Source: Lachnospiraceae bacterium KM106-2 (GTDB lineage Bacteria; Bacillota; Clostridia; Lachnospirales; Lachnospiraceae). From it: a stretch of 64,000 bases of DNA. This document shows, one piece after another, positions 37,526-46,177 of this stretch. The notes under the pieces were generated by a model. The model made no database searches and was not told the DNA's origin. It saw only the letters and a program-made list of their open reading frames with translations. The position numbers and the translations under genes were made by a program. Each line of letters begins with the position of its first letter. Within the stretch, counting starts at the first letter, position 1. The stretch is from NCBI GenBank assembly GCA_009731425.1, contig AP018794.1, positions 3,510,001 to 3,574,000 on the forward strand, read 5' to 3'.

Positions 37526-38854
37526 GTGGCGGATTATAAAAGATTAGTATCTTATATGTATCGATATGAAAATAATACAAAGTGTAATAACATAGGTTAT
37601 GCACGAATTGAAACACGTAACGGACAGTGTAAGATTACCATACATATTAAAACAATGCATCATTCTAATCTTCCAATCCATGTGTATATGTATTTATGGA
37701 TACGTGGAAAAATGATATGCATTTCGTTAGGAGAGATTCAGATCCGCAATGGGGTTGGAGATTTTAAATCAATTACTAATTCAGGTGATCTGATGGAGTC
37801 AGGATTTCGCTTAGATGAGATGAGCGGAATTTTAGTTTATGTATCAGATACGACTTTCTTTGGAACTGAATGGGATGATCAATCAATTAATTGTACCGGA
37901 CTTCGTATTGTGAAACGGAAAGAAGATTTAGGTGATGACAAGTATGAGACGTTTGAAAAGGCAGAGGGGCAGAAGGAAGAAGATGCCCTTATGCAGTTTG
38001 ATGATGTAGTATTAGGTGCTGCAGAAATCGAGGCAACTGAGGAGAAGGAAGAAGAGCCTGTTGTAGAGGAACAGGAAGTGCAGACAGAGATGCAGCAGAA
38101 GGAAGAAGAGAGTACGGAAACAGAAGAGGAGCAGATTGATAAACTTGATCTTGAGGCAGAAAAGTCATTTGAAGAAGTGATTCAAGAAACAGAGTCTGAC
38201 GCTGATGTAAAAGCATGTGAGGAAGAAGAGAATATAGATCAGAATGAGAATAATACCTCTCAAGAGGAAATACATAAAGTAGAGATCGACCCGATTAAGT
38301 CATATGAATTTTTAACTGGTTTTAAGAGATGCGAGACCGATCAGGAAGAGGAAGAGATCAAAGTTCAGATTCAACAGTTACAAGAACAGATCCTCCATCT
38401 ACAGTCAATCATCGATGAGTATCATGATAAGCAATTAGAAGCAGAAACAGAAGAAGAGAATACAATTGCTGCAGAATCATTAAATCAAGAGGATTGCCCT
38501 GTTGTTACAAGAATTTTTGAACACTATCCCAAACTTGAGCCATTTAATGATGAGTTAGTTGAGAAATGTGTAAAGATTGAACCGCAGGATATTGGAATTT
38601 TCCCAATGGAAAATTGGATCTTAGCTAATAATAGTTTTCTTCTTCATGGATATTACAGTTATCGTCATCTGATTTTCGCAAAACTGAATGATGATAATAA
38701 AGTCCACTATATATTAGGTGTGCCAGGAGTAAATCATACAAGAGAAAAGAATATGGCTGAGATGTTTGGATTTAAGAAGTTCCAGAAAATTAAAGATGCT
38801 GATCATCAAGATGGTGAGTTTGGTTATTGGTGTTTAGATATTAACTTTAAATAG
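37526..38854 (+). CDS. acidic protein of unknown function with central coiled coil
   Basis: 442 aa, not recognised. N-terminal domain of about 130 residues, beta-rich and aromatic (GYARIETRNGQCKITIHIKTM, VYMYLWIRGKMICISLGEIQI). A Glu-rich low-complexity middle (about 135-255) and a coiled coil (QLQEQILHLQSIIDEYHDK) follow. The C-terminal domain of about 110 residues ends in GEFGYWCLDINFK. The start is taken as GTG at 37526 because GGAG lies eight bases before it; an earlier GTG overlaps that site. No signal peptide or membrane segment. Two globular ends joined by an acidic linker suggest a scaffold, which is an inference. Confidence 0.75.
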   Translation: MADYKRLVSYMYRYENNTKCNNIGYARIETRNGQCKITIHIKTMHHSNLPIHVYMYLWIRGKMICISLGEIQIRNGVGDFKSITNSGDLMESGFRLDEMSGILVYVSDTTFFGTEWDDQSINCTGLRIVKRKEDLGDDKYETFEKAEGQKEEDALMQFDDVVLGAAEIEATEEKEEEPVVEEQEVQTEMQQKEEESTETEEEQIDKLDLEAEKSFEEVIQETESDADVKACEEEENIDQNENNTSQEEIHKVEIDPIKSYEFLTGFKRCETDQEEEEIKVQIQQLQEQILHLQSIIDEYHDKQLEAETEEENTIAAESLNQEDCPVVTRIFEHYPKLEPFNDELVEKCVKIEPQDIGIFPMENWILANNSFLLHGYYSYRHLIFAKLNDDNKVHYILGVPGVNHTREKNMAEMFGFKKFQKIKDADHQDGEFGYWCLDINFK

Positions 38855-38855
38855 T

Positions 38856-38885
38856 AAAAAAGCAGGAGAGATCTCCTGCTTTTTT
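38856..38885. terminator. bidirectional terminator
   Basis: A 14-bp stem (38856-38869 with 38872-38885) rich in A on the left and T on the right, between the acidic protein gene and the convergent GNAT gene. Confidence 0.85.
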
Positions 38886-38910
38886 ACTTCCATGAACAAC
38901 GATCTAAAGT

Positions 38911-39462
38911 CTATTCATAAGGATTGATCAGAGCATACTGTTCAAAATCGAGCCATTGATCATTAATCTTGGCGAAAGAGAGGGCGGTACCCTCCTTTGT
39001 AAACCCTAACTTATTAATAAACTTAATAGAGGCTGTATTATTGGCAGAGATATACGCTTCAATTCGATGCATATGGTGTTCGTGGAACATCGCAGAGATA
39101 GCGCAGGCTACCGCTTCTTGCCCATAATGATTGCGAACATAATCATGATCGATTTTATATCCAATGGAGCAATTTTGATAAGGTCCTTTTAGAATATTCT
39201 GAAAACATATGCTTCCGATGATCTTAAGTGGTTCTTGTCGATGAAAGATATAGAAACGTAAAAATCTGCCTTCTAACATTTCTTTATATTCATAATTTAA
39301 GACTTTGGACTGATAAGAAACCGTGTAGAAAGAATCTGGTCTAGCTGGTTCCCAGGGTTCAAAGTATTCTCTATTATTCTGATAAAACGCTAGTACGGAT
39401 CTGGCATAGTGCTCATTTAGCGGCTTTAGCAGTAAATGTTCTGTATTATATTCAAAGTTCAT
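38911..39462 (-). CDS. GNAT acetyltransferase of the RimJ/RimL type
   Basis: 183 aa. TEHLLLKPLNEHYARSVLAFY start, then IGYKIDHDYVRNHYGQEAVACAI (acetyl-CoA loop) and the family ending HRIEAYISANNTASIKFINKLGF. RimJ/RimL-like enzymes acetylate protein N-termini or other amines. It follows the NrdG-like gene with a 12-base gap in the same direction, so the two are probably one operon. Substrate unknown. Confidence 0.88.
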   Translation of the reverse strand: MNFEYNTEHLLLKPLNEHYARSVLAFYQNNREYFEPWEPARPDSFYTVSYQSKVLNYEYKEMLEGRFLRFYIFHRQEPLKIIGSICFQNILKGPYQNCSIGYKIDHDYVRNHYGQEAVACAISAMFHEHHMHRIEAYISANNTASIKFINKLGFTKEGTALSFAKINDQWLDFEQYALINPYE

Positions 39463-39474
39463 TTGTCAGTCTCC

Positions 39475-40170
39475 TTAGTCAATCCCGCGAATCTGTGTAT
39501 TTGGGATAAATGGTTCTAATATTTCTTGAAAATGTAATAGTGATACTTTATCAAAAGAATGTAATGATTTATCAGGAACCATTTCAGACTCTTTATAGTT
39601 TTGCAGGTAATAGGCATTCGCACCGGCAAGCCATTCCCCGATAGAATATATATCGTCTGAATGATGAAATTCTCTTACTAGTGTGGTTCTAAATTCATAG
39701 GAAATGGAACTGCTCATGATAAGATTCACGGATTGTTCTATCTTAGTAATATCTATGGATGGGAGACCAATTGTATGCGCATACTGTTCTTTGGAATTCT
39801 TAATATCCATTGCAATGTAGTCAAGAAGATGATCTTGAAGTAAGTTTTGAATGACAAGAGGATGATAGCCGTTGGTATCTAATTTAATTTTATATCCAAG
39901 AGATTTAATGTCGGTTAGAAACTCTGAAAGTTCAGATTGTAGAGTTGGCTCTCCGCCTGATATGCAGACGCCTTCTAAGATATTCTGACGTTTTTTTAAG
40001 TGAATTAAGATTTCTGATCTGCTATAAGACGATTCAGGACTTGGGATGGATAGTAATTTGCTATTATGACAATATGGACATTTGAAATTACATCCACCTA
40101 AAAAGACAGTAGAAGCTAAGTGACCGGGATAGTCCAGCAAGGTCGTTTTTACAAATCCACAGATTTGCAT
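39475..40170 (-). CDS. radical SAM activating enzyme, anaerobic ribonucleotide reductase type (NrdG-like)
   Basis: 231 aa. The radical-SAM 4Fe-4S site CNFKCPYC (CxxxCxxC) lies at about residues 27-34. ISGGEPTLQSE and LDTNGYHP follow, as in glycyl-radical activases. The subfamily matches the short anaerobic ribonucleoside-triphosphate reductase activating proteins rather than pyruvate-formate-lyase activase, but no nrdD gene is in the window. The enzyme needs an oxygen-free cell, which supports an anaerobe. First gene of a two-gene operon with the GNAT. Confidence 0.85.
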   Translation of the reverse strand: MQICGFVKTTLLDYPGHLASTVFLGGCNFKCPYCHNSKLLSIPSPESSYSRSEILIHLKKRQNILEGVCISGGEPTLQSELSEFLTDIKSLGYKIKLDTNGYHPLVIQNLLQDHLLDYIAMDIKNSKEQYAHTIGLPSIDITKIEQSVNLIMSSSISYEFRTTLVREFHHSDDIYSIGEWLAGANAYYLQNYKESEMVPDKSLHSFDKVSLLHFQEILEPFIPNTQIRGID

Positions 40171-40277
40171 AAAGATGCCCCCTAATATGATTTTTTATTG
40201 TGTCTGGAATTCTATCGTGTTACTATAAAGATAACATTAATTGATCATAAAGTATAGATAAAGAGAGGCACGAGAAA

Positions 40278-40757
40278 TTGGATCCGTTTATGAAAGAGGC
40301 AATTAAACAGGCAAAGAAGGCATATAAGATTAATGAAGTGCCAATTGGCTGTGTAATTGTTCATGAGAATAAAATTATTGCTAGAGGATATAATAAGCGT
40401 AACCTGAAGAAGAATACATTAGCACATGCAGAGATTCTTGCCATACAGAAGGCCAGCAAGGTACTTGGCGATTGGCGATTAGAAGACTGTACCATGTATG
40501 TTACATTGGAACCATGTCAAATGTGTGCAGGAGCCATTGTTCAGGCAAGAATTAAAAAAGTAGTGATAGGAACCATGAATCCGAAAGCTGGATGCTGTGG
40601 TTCGGTCATTAATTTATTAGATATGAAGCAGTTTAATCACCAAGTAGAGGTGGAAAGAGGAGTAATGGAAGAAGAGTGTGCATCCATGATGCAGCAATTT
40701 TTCAAGGAACTACGAAACAGCAAAAAGAAACAAAAAGAACAGTCTAATTTTACTTGA
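40278..40757 (+). CDS. tadA: tRNA-specific adenosine deaminase
   Basis: 159 aa. Zinc/catalytic motif HAE at 50-52 and PCQMC with Cys80 and Cys83; the family layout is complete. It converts A34 to inosine in tRNA-Arg(ACG). The start is the TTG at 40278: it follows AGAGG by about ten bases, gives the normal N-terminus MDPFMKEAIKQAKKA, and an internal ATG at 40290 lacks a ribosome site. The stop codon (40755-40757) falls inside the -35 element of the SRP RNA promoter. The tadA-SRP RNA order is the same as in B. subtilis. Confidence 0.94.
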   Translation: MDPFMKEAIKQAKKAYKINEVPIGCVIVHENKIIARGYNKRNLKKNTLAHAEILAIQKASKVLGDWRLEDCTMYVTLEPCQMCAGAIVQARIKKVVIGTMNPKAGCCGSVINLLDMKQFNHQVEVERGVMEEECASMMQQFFKELRNSKKKQKEQSNFT

Positions 40758-40782
40758 CAGATTTGCTGAAAACCAGTATACT
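40754..40782 (+). promoter_or_regulatory. ffs: sigma-A promoter of the SRP RNA gene
   Basis: Perfect TTGACA (40754-40759), a 17-base spacer and TATACT (40777-40782, five of six). It lies across the tadA stop codon. Transcription would begin near 40789, about 22 bases before the mature RNA. Confidence 0.85.
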
Positions 40783-40810
40783 AACACTACATTTGAATAG
40801 TTATAAAGTT

Positions 40811-41075
40811 TCCGTGCAGCTGGGGAGTTAGCGGTGCCCTGTACCTGCAATCCGCTACAGCAGGAGTGATGCCTTGCCTAGGATTTATTCTTGTAGGGCT
40901 GCCCTCTAAAAGTGATGTTGACGTTTGGGTCTTGCGCAATAGGAACTCGTGAATCGTGTCAGGTCAGGAATGAAGCAGCACTAAGCGAACACTCCTGTGT
41001 GCCGCGAGGTCGCCTGAGCCGAGTTAACTATAGAGGTAACGCTTATGAGAGTTCATACGAAGTAAGGCGCACGGA
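40811..41075 (+). ncRNA. ffs: large signal recognition particle RNA (scRNA type)
   Basis: About 265 bases. TCCGTGC at the 5' end pairs with GCACGGA at the 3' end. The SRP54-binding segment GTCAGGTCAGGAATGAAGCAGC (around 40958) keeps the GGAA tetraloop and the internal loop; the loop-closing pair is A-U instead of the usual C-G. The Alu-domain part (GGGGAGTTAGCGGTGCCCTG... TTAACT...AACGC) is present, so it is the long Bacillus/Clostridia type. It targets membrane and secreted proteins with Ffh. Confidence 0.95.
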
Positions 41076-41106
41076 TTAATTATATAGAAGCATATTATTT
41101 TTTGAG

Positions 41107-41133
41107 TCGTTCACGTAAGTGGGCGATTTTTTT
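41107..41133 (+). terminator. terminator of SRP RNA
   Basis: An 8-bp stem (41107-41114 with 41119-41126) with a GTAA loop and seven T's (41127-41133). Confidence 0.85.
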
Positions 41134-41263
41134 ATGTATAGAAAAATTCTCATAGAGTCCCTTCCCATACATGAAAACACTCTAAAAAGCAGTGCGCGCT
41201 AAAGACTATATTCTTTGTAGGAAGCTTAAGATATGAGGTGAAAGAAAGTGAAAAAAGTAAATT

Positions 41264-41315
41264 TCTCTATAATAAAGGCAAAAAATATTGTATAATAATG
41301 TAGAGACTATAGAGA
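41264..41315 (+). promoter_or_regulatory. promoter region with flanking 8-bp inverted repeats before the 775-aa gene
   Basis: A perfect TATAAT at 41291-41296 is bracketed by TCTCTATA (41264-41271) and its complement TATAGAGA (41308-41315). This would suit two bound copies of a regulator across the promoter. No good -35 is seen. Confidence 0.4.
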
Positions 41316-41336
41316 TATTGCTTTTGAGGTGAGTAA

Positions 41337-43664
41337 ATGGGAATAATACTAAAGAAAAATGCGGTTAATCAAATCTCCGCAAACACAATTATTTATAAAT
41401 CAGGAGATGCTATCGAGAGTGTAGCATTAATTTTAAAAGGAAGAGTTGTCATCGCAAAAAATAATGTAAAGATGACAGTCAGTTCAGGCTATTTCCTTGG
41501 ATTAGCTGATTTATATGAAGGGGCATATTTATTTGATAGTATTGCTTGTGAGGAAGTAATGCTATTTGTATTTGATGCAAAGAACATCCAGGATATTGAG
41601 AGTATCTTGAGTGTAAATAAAGATTACAGTGGACTTGTGATTGGATCTTTAAATAATCAATTGAATCAGTTAGTGAATAACTATGAATTGATCAGTAGTA
41701 AAGCAGATGATATTTATCGCACCATTAAGAATGCACTAAACTTATATAAAGATATCCAGAACTCTTATGGAAGTAAGGTATATCAGCTTCCATTAGCTGA
41801 GAATTTGGTAGAGTATGAGGAAACTGAAAAGATGAATCATGCATTTATGCCATACATAAAACAATCAGCACAATTACCATTAGAGCTGATTAAAAATTAT
41901 TATTCTTATGGTGTTGAAATGGCCTTGTATGACATAGAGGAAAGAGCAACATTATTAATGCCTATGGTAAAGGAAATTAATACGCTTAGTAATTACTTGG
42001 AACAAGGATTATTAATCCTATTTAACCATGGTTCTGATTGTTTGTATAAGATTGTTGCAGTGGCAGCAAAAGAGAATGATACACGTAACAAGAGATACAG
42101 TGAGCTAGTTATTCTTGTAAAACAACTACTGGATGAGATTAAGAGTGTTTCCGAGTTATTAACGAAGAGACTTGGAATTGCAGTAGAAGTAGATCAGCAG
42201 GTATTAGAGACTTTATACTCAGATGTTATGAATGGTGAGAATAAAGAAGAGGTAAAATTACAAGAAGGCAGTAAGAAATCGCCGGTTGAAACACAGCAGT
42301 TACTCAAGAACAGTTGTAATCAAATCCTTCAGTTTTCAAAGCTGGAATCTTCATTCTGCGATGAGTTCCGTGGAATGTTAGAGTGGTTAGATAAAACAAA
42401 AGAGAATATGAGTACAGATACAGAAACAAGAAATAAGAGAAAGCATCTTACCGAATTATTCTTTAAATTATATAAAGCAGTATTTTTGAATGCAGCAAAA
42501 CAGTCAGATTCCCCATTGGCAGTTGAGTTGTTCTTAAAGTACGGATTCGTTGATGAAAGATTCTTTGAGTTAGAGCAGCTTGTTGAGCTTGCTAATTTAG
42601 AGGATGCAACGAAGCAGGAAAATTACTGTAATGTATTTAATATCAAAGATTGGTTAATGCAGATCTATGAAGGTAAAAAAGAACCATCAAAGAATGAGTT
42701 TGATATGGAATACACGGATATGATCCGCAGACAGTTAAAAACACATGAGATAACACCAGAGCAAGAAAGAGAATGTCTAAACAATACAGAGATTAAAGTG
42801 ATTTATGAAATTGATAATATGTTTCGTTATAACATGAGATTGGTAAATGGAAAGATCACTACATTTGTTCCCGTGTTGATGGGAACAGAAATGATCGGAC
42901 ATATTAAGGATTCTTATTTATCAGCTAAGAAGATTAATGATGAGATCGAGAAAGTATTATTAATTGATTATTCTTTATTCTATCGAGAAATGATGTATTC
43001 CAACCCAGAAAAGGGTATTACAAGAGAAGTTGTAATGAAGGAATACTTCCCTGATGTTATCATGATGCCTACGGTTGGCAGCAAGGCAATTATGTGGCAG
43101 GAGATTACCGGTAAGAAGAGAGCTTCAGAAGGTAGATTTATTCTTCCAGCGATGTTAGAAGGAAGATTATCAGATATGATCCTTCAGCTTCTTGGACGTT
43201 TCCGTTGGGAACTTTGTCGTGCCGTACAAGGTATGTCATGGAATGATATCAAACATAAATCATTAACATCAGAGTACTGCGATTTCATTCAATTCTTCCG
43301 TAAAAATAGAGATTTATCAGAAGAAAAGAAAGAAAAAGTAAAAGCTCAGTTACAGAAATCTAGAAATAGCAGTAAAGAATTTTTTGTACTTGATTATGAA
43401 AACTGGATTCGATATGAATCGACAGGTTCTGTTCGATTAAATAAAGTTGCTAGAGAAATTTTAGCTATGTATTGTCCGTTTAGTAAAGAAATCAGAGAGA
43501 GTATGCTTACAAGACCAATGTTTGAACAAGCAATGCTTCGATTTAATCGTGAACATGCGAAAAAAATCAAAGAATGGGAAATGAAGAGCGTTTATTGGAA
43601 GAAAGATAATTTAGATGTTCCAGAGGAATTATTAAAGACAAAGGCATATTATGTAGAAATGTAG
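41337..43664 (+). CDS. 775-aa protein with N-terminal cyclic-nucleotide-binding-like domain
   Basis: The first 100 residues resemble the cyclic-nucleotide-binding/cupin fold (IIYKSGDAIESVALILKGRVVIAKNN...GYFLGLADLYEGAYLFDSIACEEVMLFVFD). The remaining 650 residues are largely helical and not recognised. They include a conserved-looking C-terminal third (MRRQLKTHEITPEQERECLNN, LIDYSLFYREMMYS, QLLGRFRWELCRAVQGMSW). There is no DNA-binding helix-turn-helix of the Crp type and no membrane segment. First gene of an operon with an ABC ATPase and a degenerate AAA+ protein. GAGGTG precedes the start. Function unknown. Confidence 0.75.
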   Translation: MGIILKKNAVNQISANTIIYKSGDAIESVALILKGRVVIAKNNVKMTVSSGYFLGLADLYEGAYLFDSIACEEVMLFVFDAKNIQDIESILSVNKDYSGLVIGSLNNQLNQLVNNYELISSKADDIYRTIKNALNLYKDIQNSYGSKVYQLPLAENLVEYEETEKMNHAFMPYIKQSAQLPLELIKNYYSYGVEMALYDIEERATLLMPMVKEINTLSNYLEQGLLILFNHGSDCLYKIVAVAAKENDTRNKRYSELVILVKQLLDEIKSVSELLTKRLGIAVEVDQQVLETLYSDVMNGENKEEVKLQEGSKKSPVETQQLLKNSCNQILQFSKLESSFCDEFRGMLEWLDKTKENMSTDTETRNKRKHLTELFFKLYKAVFLNAAKQSDSPLAVELFLKYGFVDERFFELEQLVELANLEDATKQENYCNVFNIKDWLMQIYEGKKEPSKNEFDMEYTDMIRRQLKTHEITPEQERECLNNTEIKVIYEIDNMFRYNMRLVNGKITTFVPVLMGTEMIGHIKDSYLSAKKINDEIEKVLLIDYSLFYREMMYSNPEKGITREVVMKEYFPDVIMMPTVGSKAIMWQEITGKKRASEGRFILPAMLEGRLSDMILQLLGRFRWELCRAVQGMSWNDIKHKSLTSEYCDFIQFFRKNRDLSEEKKEKVKAQLQKSRNSSKEFFVLDYENWIRYESTGSVRLNKVAREILAMYCPFSKEIRESMLTRPMFEQAMLRFNREHAKKIKEWEMKSVYWKKDNLDVPEELLKTKAYYVEM

Positions 43665-43685
43665 AGAAGGGGTTGAGGAAGAAAA

Positions 43686-44408
43686 GTGTTACAGTTAGTG
43701 AATGTTCATAAGAAATATAAAGAAAAGCATGCGGTAAATGGAATATCATTTGCTTTAGAAAAAGGAGATTCTCTAGGCTTGATTGGAACCAATGGAGCAG
43801 GGAAATCGACTACTATTTCAATGATTGCAACACTTATCCAACCCGACTCTGGTGATATCCTTTATCATGATCAAAGTATTATCAAGAATCCAAATATAAT
43901 AAGAAAACGACTGGGTTATGTCCCTCAGGAAATTGCTTTGTATGAAAATCTGTCAGGATTGGATAATCTGAAATTTTGGGGAAGAGCTTATCACCTAAAA
44001 GGAAAGGAACTTGAGAATGCAATAGAACGTGTTCAAAAAGTGATAGGCTTTACTTCAGACGAGTTAAAACAAAAGGTAGCAACCTATTCGGGTGGTATGA
44101 AGCGAAGAGTCAACATAGGAGTGGCTTTGCTTCATGATCCTGAAATTGTAATTATGGATGAACCTACCGTGGGTATTGATTTTGTATCTAGAAACTTAAT
44201 TTTAAGTACAATAAAGGAAATTAACAAAAGAGGTGTTACCATCATCTACACGGGACATTATCTAGAAGAGATAGAGCAGATTTGTAATAAGATATGTATT
44301 ATGGATAGTGGTTCTATTATTGCAATGGGAAATAAGCAGGATTTATTGCAGAAATTAAGTGGAGATAAAAAATTAGAGCAATTGTATTTACGTACAATCA
44401 GTAATTAG
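43686..44408 (+). CDS. ABC transporter ATP-binding protein (no permease partner)
   Basis: 240 aa, complete nucleotide-binding domain: Walker A GTNGAGKST near 35-43, Q-loop GYVPQEIALYENLS, signature YSGGMKRR near 135-141, Walker B IVIMDEPTVGID near 154-164 and the H-loop TGHYLEE. The family resembles drug/ABC-2 exporter ATPases. The start is GTG at 43686, with GAGG seven bases before it. It lies 21 bases after the 775-aa gene and 19 before the AAA+-like gene, without any permease gene in the window. Hence either it works with a distant permease or it has a non-transport role. Confidence 0.88.
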   Translation: MLQLVNVHKKYKEKHAVNGISFALEKGDSLGLIGTNGAGKSTTISMIATLIQPDSGDILYHDQSIIKNPNIIRKRLGYVPQEIALYENLSGLDNLKFWGRAYHLKGKELENAIERVQKVIGFTSDELKQKVATYSGGMKRRVNIGVALLHDPEIVIMDEPTVGIDFVSRNLILSTIKEINKRGVTIIYTGHYLEEIEQICNKICIMDSGSIIAMGNKQDLLQKLSGDKKLEQLYLRTISN

Positions 44409-44427
44409 AGTTATTGGAGGGATAAAG

Positions 44428-46104
44428 ATGGAAAAGTACGATAATATAGTAAAAGGCTCTGAAATACGCAAATTGGTAGAAAAAAAGATGTATCAGAAAG
44501 CATTAGCGATCATTGATACAATGGATTTATCTAAAATTCGTGTTATGACAGATTTGAGTGTATTTGCAGAAGTTTTTATTCAAACAGAACGATATGAGGA
44601 TGCAAAGGATTTATTGTTACGTCTTCATGATAGAACGAAAAGCAGAAGAGTCGTGTATCAGCTCATTCGTCTTGCAATTAAAGAAAAGAATATTGAAGAT
44701 GCAGAGTATTACTATGAAGAATATGTTCATATTGCTCCAAAGGATTCAGAGAAGTACTTGTTACGTTATCGAATCGATCGCATGAAGGGTGAGGATGTTA
44801 CTGTTTTGATCCAATCATTAGAGGCACTTAAGGAGCATGATTATATTGAAAAATGGTCTTATGAGTTAGCTAAGCTTTATCATGTTGCGGGAATGAAAGA
44901 TCAGTGTGTTAGAGAATGCAGCGATATTATTCTATGGTTTGGTGAAGGTATTATCGTTGAAAAGGCAAAACTACTAAAAGAATACTATGTAGGTAAGCCA
45001 AAACATATTGAGGCGATCAAGACTGCTGAGAAGAAAGCGATTGAAGAAAAGACAGGTATGCTTGCAACCAAAGATTTATCTAAGATGACAGAGAATTTGA
45101 ATAAAGTTTTAGATGAAATTGAGAAGGACGAGCAGGAAGAAATTGTTGAAGAAAACAAGGAACAAGAAGAAAAAATCGAAATCAGTGTCCCACAGGATCT
45201 GTTAGATGAATTAGCAGGTAAAGAGACAAAGACAGAGGTAGAGGACAAGGTAGAAGATGCGGTTGAAGAGACTGTACCAGAAACGGTGGAAGAAGTCGCA
45301 GAAGAAACAGCAATCACGGAGGAACCTAGCATTCCAGATGAAATAGAAGAATCTGTTCCTTTATTTGAGAAGTATAATGAATTATTTGAAACATTTACAG
45401 AGATTGAGTCGGTTAAAATTGAAATTTGTAAATATACAGAAAAATTAGAAGACAAATCAGGTAAGCAGCATGTAATGATTAGTGGTACAGATGAAAAAGA
45501 AAAGCTTTTATTAGCTAAACAGATCGCAAAAATGTGTCACCAAGAGAAGATTATTAGTTCGACAAAAATTGCAAAAATTAACGCTCATCGTGTAAACCGT
45601 ATTGATTTATCTCAAAATTATGATAAGATAACAGATAGTTGTATTATTGTTGAAGAAGCAGGAGCTTTGTCAAATAAAGCAGTAGTTCAGCTAATAATGT
45701 TAATAGAAGTATTAAAAGAGAAAGTAATTGTCATATTAGAAGATACTAGGGAAGGAATTGAAAAGTTACAAGTATTCCCTCAATTACTGTCAAATTTTGA
45801 ATCTCATATTCATTTAAAAAATGATCTTAAAGTTAACTTATTGGAGTTGGCATTAAAAGATCTAGCATTAAGTGAATATCATATCCAGGAAGAGGCCAAG
45901 ACTATTTTAGAGCAGAAACTACAAGCATTTGTAGCAGATGATAGCGAGACAGAAATGGAAGAAAAGCTTCATGAGTATATGAGAAAAGTCATTAAAAATG
46001 CGGATGAACGTAATATGAGTCAATTAAAAGACGTTGTATCCGATAGAAATTACCTACATGTGGATTTAAATGAAGTAATTTCTGAAGATATAGAAAACGT
46101 ATAA
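44428..46104 (+). CDS. TPR-like protein with degenerate AAA+ (CbbX/SpoVK-like) domain
   Basis: 558 aa. The helical N-terminal part (about 1-190) looks like TPR repeats (ALAIIDTMDLSKIRVMTDLSVFAEVFI...). An acidic Glu/Val-rich linker spans about 215-310. The C-terminal 230 residues follow the CbbX/SpoVK AAA+ layout with key residues lost. The P-loop place is ISGTDEKEKLL (352-362) and lacks the GxxGxGK[ST] motif. The Walker-B place is CIIVEEAGALS (405-415), with Glu410 in the place of the catalytic Asp/Glu. The sensor-like VIVILEDTREGIEKL and a lid segment follow. It is probably a pseudo-ATPase scaffold. Third gene of the 41337 operon. Confidence 0.72.
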   Translation: MEKYDNIVKGSEIRKLVEKKMYQKALAIIDTMDLSKIRVMTDLSVFAEVFIQTERYEDAKDLLLRLHDRTKSRRVVYQLIRLAIKEKNIEDAEYYYEEYVHIAPKDSEKYLLRYRIDRMKGEDVTVLIQSLEALKEHDYIEKWSYELAKLYHVAGMKDQCVRECSDIILWFGEGIIVEKAKLLKEYYVGKPKHIEAIKTAEKKAIEEKTGMLATKDLSKMTENLNKVLDEIEKDEQEEIVEENKEQEEKIEISVPQDLLDELAGKETKTEVEDKVEDAVEETVPETVEEVAEETAITEEPSIPDEIEESVPLFEKYNELFETFTEIESVKIEICKYTEKLEDKSGKQHVMISGTDEKEKLLLAKQIAKMCHQEKIISSTKIAKINAHRVNRIDLSQNYDKITDSCIIVEEAGALSNKAVVQLIMLIEVLKEKVIVILEDTREGIEKLQVFPQLLSNFESHIHLKNDLKVNLLELALKDLALSEYHIQEEAKTILEQKLQAFVADDSETEMEEKLHEYMRKVIKNADERNMSQLKDVVSDRNYLHVDLNEVISEDIENV

Positions 46105-46177
46105 AAAGATAAAATGTTGCTTATTGTAATACTATGTAGAAACAATAAACAATATGCAATAATAGGGAGGACTAAAA

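Noticed and set aside
44985-45455. 156-codon antisense frame opposite the TPR/AAA+-like gene
   Set aside because: Ser-rich low-complexity product that is the complement of the Glu-rich linker; no ribosome site.
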